Positions 57,501-64,000 of a stretch of DNA of 64,000 nucleotides are shown in pieces. A model generated the notes under the pieces. That model saw only the letters and a list, made by a program, of their open reading frames with translations. It searched no databases and had not been told where the DNA came from. The DNA is from Bacteroidales bacterium (GTDB taxonomy: Bacteria; Bacteroidota; Bacteroidia; Bacteroidales; Marinilabiliaceae), in NCBI GenBank assembly GCA_017960905.1, contig JAGCYH010000020.1, positions 1 to 64,000 on the forward strand, given 5' to 3'. Position 1 is the first letter of the stretch, and each line of letters opens with the position of its first letter. A program made the translations under genes and the position numbers.

Positions 57501-60500
57501 GCCCTCGACATAACCGACTTTGAAAACTCAAACATCGAGTACATAGAGTTCTGGCTGCTCGACCCGTTCATCTACAACCCTACATCGACGACGGCGGGCG
57601 GCGACCTGTACTTCAACGTCGGCAGCATCTCGGAAGATGTTTTGCGCGATTCGCGCAAATCGTTCGAAAACGGTCTGCCCGTAGCCGGCGAGGACAACCA
57701 CACCGACAGCACCACATGGGGCCTCGTGTCGACCACAACGAGCATCATCAAAGGCTTCAACACCGACCCTGCTTCGATGAAGTCGCAGGACGTTGGTCTG
57801 AATGGCATGGCATCGGACGCCGAGCGCGAATACTACACCGACTACATAGAGCAGATAAAGCAGATGCGCTCGTCGGGCGAGCTTAGCGAGACCGCCTACA
57901 ACGCCATAATCAACGACCCCGCAGCCGATGACTACCACTACTACCGCGGCGGCGACTACGATGACGCAAAAGTCTCTATTTTAGATCGTTACAAAAAGAT
58001 AAACAATACCGAGGGCAACTCGTGCCCATCGGAATATTCGCCCGAAGCGTATTCGACAGCCGTCATCACACGCCCCGACAACGAGGACCTCAACGGCGAC
58101 TACACGCTCAACGAGACCGAAAGCTACTACCAGTACAAGATTTCGCTGCGCCCCGACAGCATGATTGTCGGTCATAACTACATAACCGACATGATGCAGA
58201 CGAGCGTCAAGCTGAAAAACGGTAATACAGAGCAAGTTAAGTGGTATCAGTTTAAGATTCCGATCAACGCGCCCGACAAAGTTGTAGGCAACATCAGCGA
58301 CATGAGCTCGATGCAATTCATGCGAATGTTCCTCACCAACTTCACCGACACGTGCATTCTGCGTTTTGCAACGCTCGAACTTGTGAAGGGCGAATGGCGC
58401 AAATACACGCAAAACCTTTGGGAGCGCAACTCGAACCCCGTTTCGCAGACGCAGTTCACAACATCGACGGTAAACATCGAAGAGAACGACCGCCGCACGC
58501 CTATCAACTACGTGCTGCCGCCGGGCATCGACCGCACCATTGACCCGTCGAACCCTCAGCTGCGCCAGCTCAACGAGCAGGCTTACTCACTGAAAGTCAT
58601 CGACTTAGGCAATGCCGACGCGCGTGCCGTGTACAAAAATCTGAACATGGACATACGCAACTACAAACGCCTGAAGATGTACATTCACGCCGAAGCTGTC
58701 GATGGTTATCCGCTCGAAGACAACCAAATGTCGGCCTTCATACGCATCGGGTCGGACTACGAAGACAACTTCTACGAATACGAAATACCGTTGCGGCTTA
58801 CGCCGCACGGCACCTACTCCGACAACAGCGAGAGCGACCAGTATATGGTTTGGCCCGAAGAGAACGAAGTGAACATACCACTTGAGCTCTTCACCAAAGC
58901 CAAACTCGCACGCAACGAAGCGCGTCGCGCAGCCGGCTCAAATATCACACTGCAAGACATTTACTCGATTTCGGACCCCGACAAGATAAACAACAACGTA
59001 CGCATCAAAGGCAACCCGTCGCTGGGGAATGTGGTAACGATGATGATAGGCCTCAGAGCGCGTGGTGCAGGGCTGAAATCAGCCGAGATATGGGTCAACG
59101 AGCTGCGCCTCACCGACTTCGACGAGTCGGGCGGCTGGGCCGCCCGAGGTCGCGCCACGCTTAAGCTGGCCGATATTGGTTCAATATCGGCGTCGGGGCA
59201 ATACTCGAGCGTCGGGTTCGGAAGCATCGACCAGAGCGTACACGAGCGCAGCATTGAGGCCAACAAGCAGTTCGACGTATCTACCAACCTCGAACTCAGC
59301 AAGTTCATCGGTCCCGACTCGCGCCTGTCGATACCGTTCTACGCAGGCTACAGCCGCAAAGTGGAGACACCGAAATACTCGCCTTACGACACCGACGTAA
59401 GGCTGAAAACCGTTCTCGACGATGCCGAGAACAAGAGCGAGAAAGACAGTCTGAAAGACCTGTCGCTCACCACCGAGACAACGCGAAGCCTCAACCTGTC
59501 GAACGTCAGAATAAAACCTGCGAAAGGCAAGAAAGTGCAGATTTACTCACCGTCGAACCTGTCGGCATCGTACTCATACACAGAGACTAAGATAACCAAT
59601 CCGGCGACGCAGTACGACCTGTCGAAAAACGTCAACGGCACTATCGGCTATAGCTACTCGACATCGGCAAAAGCCATCGAACCGCTTAAAAATCTGAAAC
59701 TTAAGTCGAAAGCCTTTGATTTGATCAAAGACTTCAACTTCTACCTCACGCCGACGCTTATCTCGTACCGCTGGGAGCTGGCGCGCGACTACCAAGAGAC
59801 GCAGAAACGCAACGTAACGAACCCCGATTACAAGGTGCCAGTGAGCGTAAGCAAGGACTTCAACTGGAACCGCTATTTCGACCTGAAATACAACCTCTCG
59901 CGCGGCTTGCGCCTGAGCATCAACGCCACCACCAACGCCCGCATCGACGAGCCCGAAGGCGCTGTGAACAAAGACCTCTACCACGACGAGTACTATCACT
60001 GGCGCGACTCGGTATGGTCGAACATTACCAAATTCGGCCGCGTAACGAACTACCAGCACACTGGCGACTTAAGTTACACTGTACCAATCAACAAGCTGCC
60101 GTATCTCGACTTCCTTTCGGCCACGGCGCAGTACAAAGGAACGTACATCTGGCAGGCCGGCGCGCTCAATACCGAATACGAGTGGGGCAACATCATACAA
60201 AACCAAAACACCAAGCAAATCAACGGAATGGCCAATCTTTCAACCATTTACAACAAATCGGACTATCTGAAAGATATATACAACAAATACAACTACTCGT
60301 CGAGCAACCGCAATCAGAAGAAGAGCACAACTGCGTCGCAGACAGTGCGTTACACGCAGAACAACCTACAACTGACTGCAGGCGAGCCTGTTCGGATAAA
60401 GCACAACCTGAAGACAGCCGACATCACCGCCCGCGCATACGACGAGTCGGGACGAGGCGTGAAGGGCAGTGTGAAAGCCATCGACGCCAACACCGCCGAA

Positions 60501-62024
60501 TTCACACCGCAGACCAACGCGGCCAAAGGCCGCGTGATAATAACCGGCACCATCACCGAAGAGACAAGTCCGGCAAAAGTGGTACGCGACGTGTTTATGA
60601 TTGCGCTCACCTCGTTTAAGAACCTGAGTGTCAATTATTCAGAGAACAACTCAACACGCCTGCCAGGATACCTGCCAGGCAGCCACTTCGCTGGCACCGA
60701 CAAGTTCAACGGCTCACGCGCGCCTGGCTTCGGATTCATCGCGGGCTTCCAAGACCGCGACTTTGCCCTCAAAGCTGTCGAAAAAGGCTGGCTGACAACC
60801 GACACCACCCTGCTCGAGCCGTACACCATGACGCGCTCTAAATCGCTGCAGGTGAGAGCCTCGTTCGAGATGTTCAAAGCGCTGAAAGTAGAACTCACCG
60901 CATCGCACAACCACGACAACCGCATGACCGAATACTACGTATTCGACGCGGCGGGCTTCAACGGTGTGTACAACACCGTTGAAACAGGCAGCATGTCGAT
61001 GACTTACAACATGTTCGGCACGGCGTTCAAAGCCGTGAAGAAGACTGGCGCACTGCAGTCGGAAGTGTACGACGACTTCCTCGCCGCCCGCTCGCGCATC
61101 TCGCAGCGCATGGGACAGACACGCGACGGGCACAGCTTCCCAACAACGGGCGCATACGCCGGCTTCGCGCCTAAAGGCACTCGCTACGACGCCTCTGCTT
61201 CGGCATCCGACGGCACCACCGACGGCTACGGACTCACATCGCAAGACGTGCTCATTCCGGCCTTCTTATCGGCCTATTCGGGCAAAAAAGCCGACAAGAT
61301 ATTCCTCGACTTCATTCCGGGAGCAAAACACATGCGACCCAACTGGAAAGTAACGTTCAGCGGCCTCAACAACATAAAGGCTCTCAAGGACATAGCCCGC
61401 AACATAGAAATATCGCACTCGTACACCTCGAAGTACTCCGTGGGCTCGTACGAGACCAACCTCGAGTGGGTGCGCTCGGGCGACGGAATGTCGTACATAC
61501 GCGATGCGCAGGACAACTTCATCCCTCAGTATCAGGCAAATACAATATCGCTTTCGGACCAGCTCAACCCGCTGATACAGATAAGCGCCACAATGATAAA
61601 CAACCTGACAGCAAGCATAGGCAGCAACCGCTCGCGCACCATATCGCTCAACCTGGCCAACAACCAGATTACCGAGAACTACAGCCGCGACTGGACTCTG
61701 AGCCTCGGATACCGCTTCGACAAGCTGAAGCTCTTCTCGAGCAAAGACGACAAACAAAGCGGCAACAACGACCTCAACCTCACACTCGGCATCTCACAAC
61801 GCGACAACTTCACGATACTCAGGCATATAGAAGAGCGCAACAACGAGCTGGCTTCGGGCACCAAAACCACTTCGGTGAAGTTCTCGGCCGACTACGCCTT
61901 CTCGCAGAAATTCAGCATGCAATTCTACTACGACCAGTCGCTCGCTAAGCCATACATATCTTCGTCGTACCCGACGAACAACATCAACGTAGGCATAAGC
62001 CTGCAACTGTCGCTGTCGGAATGA
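54534..62024 (+). CDS. sprA: T9SS outer-membrane translocon SprA (Sov)
   Basis: 2496 residues, the normal size of the family. SprA of Flavobacterium is a 36-strand outer-membrane beta-barrel, the conducting pore of the type IX secretion system. The N-terminal hydrophobic segment (YISLLAITILAVIASSAASL) is the export signal. Typical motifs follow: VFGSDRITMKLQGQAKVSIG, TSFDFNQSVQMNLNSQIGEK, IEAGNITWTLPGTLIQGSQS, LFGFKTDMKFGKLTVSTVFS and WVNELRLTDFDESGGWAARG. The end is a strand NINVGISLQLSLSE. The frame is intact. The gene follows ruvA and precedes tsaE by 24 nt. It would export the giant adhesin of this window, which carries a matching sorting domain, together with PorP/SprF proteins. Other core parts (PorK-N, SprE, SprT) are not in the window. 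Confidence 0.97.
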   Translation: MRHSRKKYISLLAITILAVIASSAASLMRPTTNGIASLRPKKATVGQQVKDNPDDMPYPLNDKKGIPAIDDEAQKSPIDLKDPDNEEYSAVYDAESGNVTIYRKIGGMNVRLPYSMSLKDYQNDQVRRSMMNYWLDKQHNNDNRQTAGSNEEESSEGNSLLNSKWKIKSDLFTSVFGSDRITMKLQGQAKVSIGVQYNKINNPTMQERMRKTTSFDFNQSVQMNLNSQIGEKMKLAINYNTEATFDFENQVKLDYTGTEDDIIQNIEAGNITWTLPGTLIQGSQSLFGFKTDMKFGKLTVSTVFSQKKGESSSVSFQGGATQTEYEIDVTDYERNKHFFLSHRFKELYDNSLKELPIINSPITINKVEVWVTNTTGNYTDARNVVAFVDMAETGDNISAQSLWHGTAGEFPSNDANNLYESITTNYNSARSISDVTATFSNLSGMRAGRDYEKVESARKLTSSEYTLNEKLGYISLNTALNNNEVLAVAYQYTYRGKVYTVGEFSNTGVDAPNCLYLKLLKGTSLTPSSKNWSLMMKNIYSLGSYNIESKNFELNVVYYNDSTSTYINYFNEGRKPAEGGLNGKTYLEILNCDRLNSNNDVSADGKYDFVSGYTIDPAKGKIIFPTREPFGSHIANRLAKEPELAKKFAFDALYDSTQVYAKQQSHKNKFKIRGSYQSESSNEITLNAFNLAPGSVTVTAGGQVLTENVDYTVDYSLGRVRILNQGILNSGTAINVSYENQSAITTLTQTLLGAHLNYEFNKDFNVGATVIHMKERPLTNKVAFGDEAVSNTMLGINTEYKKELPFITKGLDALPFVSTKAQSSITVEAEMAKLIAGHTKSINAAYIDDFEGSSVPFDIKAWTAWKLASKPQGQPELFGDTEKLNDLGTGFDRAHLAWYTIDPLFLRNITTTPKHIKNDSEQQSNHYVREVYDEELYPNKESAYGESTNISVLNLAYYPKERGSYNFTTKLTQDGFLQNPENNWAGIQRALDITDFENSNIEYIEFWLLDPFIYNPTSTTAGGDLYFNVGSISEDVLRDSRKSFENGLPVAGEDNHTDSTTWGLVSTTTSIIKGFNTDPASMKSQDVGLNGMASDAEREYYTDYIEQIKQMRSSGELSETAYNAIINDPAADDYHYYRGGDYDDAKVSILDRYKKINNTEGNSCPSEYSPEAYSTAVITRPDNEDLNGDYTLNETESYYQYKISLRPDSMIVGHNYITDMMQTSVKLKNGNTEQVKWYQFKIPINAPDKVVGNISDMSSMQFMRMFLTNFTDTCILRFATLELVKGEWRKYTQNLWERNSNPVSQTQFTTSTVNIEENDRRTPINYVLPPGIDRTIDPSNPQLRQLNEQAYSLKVIDLGNADARAVYKNLNMDIRNYKRLKMYIHAEAVDGYPLEDNQMSAFIRIGSDYEDNFYEYEIPLRLTPHGTYSDNSESDQYMVWPEENEVNIPLELFTKAKLARNEARRAAGSNITLQDIYSISDPDKINNNVRIKGNPSLGNVVTMMIGLRARGAGLKSAEIWVNELRLTDFDESGGWAARGRATLKLADIGSISASGQYSSVGFGSIDQSVHERSIEANKQFDVSTNLELSKFIGPDSRLSIPFYAGYSRKVETPKYSPYDTDVRLKTVLDDAENKSEKDSLKDLSLTTETTRSLNLSNVRIKPAKGKKVQIYSPSNLSASYSYTETKITNPATQYDLSKNVNGTIGYSYSTSAKAIEPLKNLKLKSKAFDLIKDFNFYLTPTLISYRWELARDYQETQKRNVTNPDYKVPVSVSKDFNWNRYFDLKYNLSRGLRLSINATTNARIDEPEGAVNKDLYHDEYYHWRDSVWSNITKFGRVTNYQHTGDLSYTVPINKLPYLDFLSATAQYKGTYIWQAGALNTEYEWGNIIQNQNTKQINGMANLSTIYNKSDYLKDIYNKYNYSSSNRNQKKSTTASQTVRYTQNNLQLTAGEPVRIKHNLKTADITARAYDESGRGVKGSVKAIDANTAEFTPQTNAAKGRVIITGTITEETSPAKVVRDVFMIALTSFKNLSVNYSENNSTRLPGYLPGSHFAGTDKFNGSRAPGFGFIAGFQDRDFALKAVEKGWLTTDTTLLEPYTMTRSKSLQVRASFEMFKALKVELTASHNHDNRMTEYYVFDAAGFNGVYNTVETGSMSMTYNMFGTAFKAVKKTGALQSEVYDDFLAARSRISQRMGQTRDGHSFPTTGAYAGFAPKGTRYDASASASDGTTDGYGLTSQDVLIPAFLSAYSGKKADKIFLDFIPGAKHMRPNWKVTFSGLNNIKALKDIARNIEISHSYTSKYSVGSYETNLEWVRSGDGMSYIRDAQDNFIPQYQANTISLSDQLNPLIQISATMINNLTASIGSNRSRTISLNLANNQITENYSRDWTLSLGYRFDKLKLFSSKDDKQSGNNDLNLTLGISQRDNFTILRHIEERNNELASGTKTTSVKFSADYAFSQKFSMQFYYDQSLAKPYISSSYPTNNINVGISLQLSLSE

Positions 62025-62048
62025 CATAACGCATAAAAACTTGAAACA

Positions 62049-62462
62049 ATGACATTTACAATCGACACCCTCGAAGAGCTCGGCGCTAAAGCGCCGGCGA
62101 TACTGAAAGCCTTCGGCGACAAGCGAATAATAACCTTCGACGCGCCCATGGGCGCGGGCAAGACTACCCTCATCAAAGCCCTCTGCGACGCCATCGGCAC
62201 CAACAGCATTGTGAACAGTCCGACCTTCGCCATCATCAACGACTACGAGACACTCAGCGGCGAATCCATCTTCCACTTCGACATGTACCGACTCAAAAAC
62301 ATCGGCGAGGCCATCGACATGGGCTTCGAAGACTACTTATACTCAGGCAGTTACTGCTTCATCGAATGGCCCGAAATCATTGAGCGTCTCCTACCCGACG
62401 AACGCTGCAACGTAAAGATTACCGTGGGCGAAAAAGGCGAAAGAATAGTAGAGGTGGACTAA
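62049..62462 (+). CDS. tsaE: tRNA t6A37 threonylcarbamoyladenosine biosynthesis ATPase TsaE
   Basis: 137 residues. TsaE is the ATPase that works with TsaB and TsaD to put threonylcarbamoyl on A37 of ANN-decoding tRNAs. The Walker A motif is intact (APMGAGKTTLIKAL). It is followed by the family's NSPTFAIINDY, FHFDMYRLKN and CFIEWPE motifs. Size is standard. It is the last gene of the m23-thiL-ruvA-sprA operon; the terminator stem begins inside its last codons. Confidence 0.95.
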   Translation: MTFTIDTLEELGAKAPAILKAFGDKRIITFDAPMGAGKTTLIKALCDAIGTNSIVNSPTFAIINDYETLSGESIFHFDMYRLKNIGEAIDMGFEDYLYSGSYCFIEWPEIIERLLPDERCNVKITVGEKGERIVEVD

Positions 62463-62484
62463 AAAGCTACCGCCTCAGTTTTTT
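62451..62484 (+). terminator. Intrinsic terminator overlapping the tsaE stop codon
   Basis: GAGGTGG (62451-62457) pairs with CCGCCTC (62470-62476) with one wobble, a 12-nt loop, and AGTTTTTT behind. It ends the sprA operon. Confidence 0.65.
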
Positions 62485-62511
62485 GTTTTCTGAGAGAAAA
62501 CACTATCTTTG
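62482..62511 (+). promoter_or_regulatory. Promoter (TTTG - 18 nt - TATCTTTG) of the AAA-ATPase-like gene
   Basis: TTTG at 62482-62485 and TATCTTTG at 62504-62511 form a near-ideal Bacteroidetes promoter. The -33 box overlaps the T run of the tsaE terminator. The ATG is 36 nt after the -7 box. Confidence 0.75.
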
Positions 62512-62547
62512 CAATCAGCAAACAAATGTAGTAACACAATATAAGCC

Positions 62548-64000
62548 ATGGAACAGCAACTGAAGAATCTGCCAATAGGCATACAGAACTTCGAGAGCCT
62601 TCGCAACGACGGCTATCTCTATGTTGACAAAACTGCTTTGATATACAAACTTGTATCTACGGGCCGTTACTATTTCCTCTCGCGCCCACGCAGATTTGGC
62701 AAAAGCTTGTTAATAAGCACTTTGGAAGCGTATTTTCAAGGCAAGAAAGAATTGTTCAACGGACTTGCCGTTGAACAACTTGAAACAAAATGGGAAGAAC
62801 ACCCTGTTCTGCATCTGGATTTGAATACTGAAGATTATAAAACACCAACGGCTTTAAAAGACAAACTGAATCTGGCATTAGCCAATTGGGAAGAGCTCTA
62901 CGGCAGCAACTCAAATGAGAGGTCGCTTGGTACACGTTTCGAAGGCATTATCCGCCGCGCCTACGAAAAGACTGGCCGCCGCGTGGTGATTCTTGTCGAC
63001 GAATACGACAAGCCTATGCTGCAAGTTATTGGTAATGAAGAACTTCAGAATGAATACCGCGGCACGCTCAAAGGTTTCTACGGCGCACTCAAAAGTATGG
63101 ACGGCTGCATAAAGTTCGCACTGCTCACTGGCGTTACAAAATTCGGTAAAGTGAGCGTCTTCAGCGACTTGAACAACCTGAGTGACATATCAATGGATAG
63201 CCGCTATTACAATATTTGTGGCATTGATAATGAAGAACTTAACGGCGTTATGCGCCCATACGTTGAGCGACTTGCCAAGGCAAAAAGCATAAGCATCGAC
63301 GCCGCATACGCCGAGATGAAACGGCGGTACGATGGCTACCATTTCGCTGATAATGTAGGCGGTATGTACAACCCTTTCAGCGTGCTCAACACGCTCGATA
63401 GGTGCGAGTTCGGCAGCTACTGGTTCGAGACCGGCACCCCGACATATCTGGTTGAGCTGCTTAAAACGCACAACTACAAGCTTGAGCAGATGGCTAACGA
63501 CGTGTCGGATGCCGATGCGCTCAACTCTATCGACTCAACATCGACCAACCCCATACCCGTAATCTTCCAAAGCGGCTATCTGACTATCAAAGGTTACGAC
63601 GAGCGATTCGGTGTTTACAAGTTGGGATTCCCCAACGAGGAGGTAAAAGAGGGCTTTATGCGTTATCTGCTGCCCAGTTATACATCTTCGGTTGAGCAGG
63701 GGAAAGCCAAATTCCACATTATGAATTTCGTGCGAGAGGTCGAGAATGGCCAGGTTGACGCGTTTATGCAGCGGCTGAAAAGCTATATGGCTGATATACC
63801 GTACAACCATTCGGCAAAAATTGCCGAGGTAAACTTTCAGAATGTGCTGTTTCTGCTTTGCAACCTTTGCGGGCTCTACACCAAAGCCGAATACTCAACA
63901 GCCGATGGCCGCATTGATATGCTCATTGAGACGGCCGACTATGTCTATATCTTTGAGTTCAAGTACAATAAGAGCGCCAGTGCCGCTCTGCAACAGATAA
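62548..64000 (+). CDS. AAA-ATPase-like / PD-(D/E)XK nuclease family protein (3' end beyond window)
   Basis: Open from ATG 62548 to the right edge (484 codons seen). It belongs to the large Bacteroidetes family with an N-terminal AAA-ATPase-like domain (PF09820) and a C-terminal PD-(D/E)XK domain (DUF1703 type). The start LPIGIQNFESLRNDGYLYVD is characteristic. A P-loop variant RPRRFGKSLLIS stands near residue 50 and a Walker B-like VVILVDEYDKP near 152. Near the edge GRIDM and IFEFKYNKS supply the D and E-x-K of the nuclease fold. The family occurs in many copies in gut Bacteroidetes genomes and its role is not established. It has its own promoter and is not part of the sprA operon. Only some 30-50 residues are probably missing. 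Confidence 0.9.
   Translation, partial: MEQQLKNLPIGIQNFESLRNDGYLYVDKTALIYKLVSTGRYYFLSRPRRFGKSLLISTLEAYFQGKKELFNGLAVEQLETKWEEHPVLHLDLNTEDYKTPTALKDKLNLALANWEELYGSNSNERSLGTRFEGIIRRAYEKTGRRVVILVDEYDKPMLQVIGNEELQNEYRGTLKGFYGALKSMDGCIKFALLTGVTKFGKVSVFSDLNNLSDISMDSRYYNICGIDNEELNGVMRPYVERLAKAKSISIDAAYAEMKRRYDGYHFADNVGGMYNPFSVLNTLDRCEFGSYWFETGTPTYLVELLKTHNYKLEQMANDVSDADALNSIDSTSTNPIPVIFQSGYLTIKGYDERFGVYKLGFPNEEVKEGFMRYLLPSYTSSVEQGKAKFHIMNFVREVENGQVDAFMQRLKSYMADIPYNHSAKIAEVNFQNVLFLLCNLCGLYTKAEYSTADGRIDMLIETADYVYIFEFKYNKSASAALQQI

Overview
The window looks like chromosomal DNA of a member of the Bacteroidetes, probably order Bacteroidales. The evidence is a gene for SprA (the outer-membrane translocon of the type IX secretion system, T9SS) directly after ruvA, a PorP/SprF-family protein beside a huge SprB-like adhesin with a gliding-type C-terminal sorting domain, Bacteroidetes promoters of the TTTG / TAnnTTTG type, and few Shine-Dalgarno sequences. 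I cannot name the genus.

Left part (1-11256, all minus strand) is a mosaic polymorphic-toxin locus. In order of transcription it holds a secreted fibronectin-III protein, a 2011-residue secreted toxin (FnIII domains, zinc peptidase HELAH, hydrophobic pre-toxin segment, C-terminal PD-(D/E)XK nuclease), a PQQ-like beta-propeller protein 3 nt behind it that is placed like its immunity protein, a chimeric 444-residue protein with a C-terminal non-specific DNA/RNA endonuclease, a YezG-like immunity protein 4 nt behind that, and at the window edge a 5'-broken second copy of the peptidase region of the large toxin. Two toxin genes change from GC-rich to AT-rich coding in mid-gene, as expected for exchangeable C-terminal modules.

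Middle part (11257-49690, minus strand) is a probable operon dprA - giant adhesin - porP/sprF. The adhesin gene is about 35.8 kb and encodes 11,945 residues from the ATG at 48561 in one uninterrupted frame. It is built from some 15 N-terminal Ig-like units, a non-repetitive region, about 65 SprB-type units, 19 further Ig-like units with a G-x-W core, two PKD domains and a type-B T9SS sorting domain. The SprB units form two ordered super-blocks, a six-unit block (alpha, 536-634 residues) and a nine-unit block (beta, 787-836 residues when complete), arranged alpha-alpha-beta-alpha-alpha-alpha-beta-alpha-beta(short).

Right part (49691-64000, plus strand) begins with a divergent intergenic region carrying five phased 11-bp repeats. 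It then holds a small lipoprotein gene, a start-less remnant with MBG-like Ig domains and a type-A T9SS sorting domain between two copies of the same terminator, and an operon m23 lipoprotein - thiL - ruvA - sprA - tsaE with a visible promoter and terminator. A separately promoted AAA-ATPase/PD-(D/E)XK family gene runs off the right edge.

As a whole the window combines a T9SS translocon (SprA), a probable T9SS cargo of extreme length with its PorP-family partner, and an antibacterial-type toxin locus. No link between the toxins and T9SS can be shown from sequence, because none of the complete toxin-locus proteins ends in a recognisable sorting domain. No rRNA, tRNA, CRISPR array or insertion sequence was recognised.
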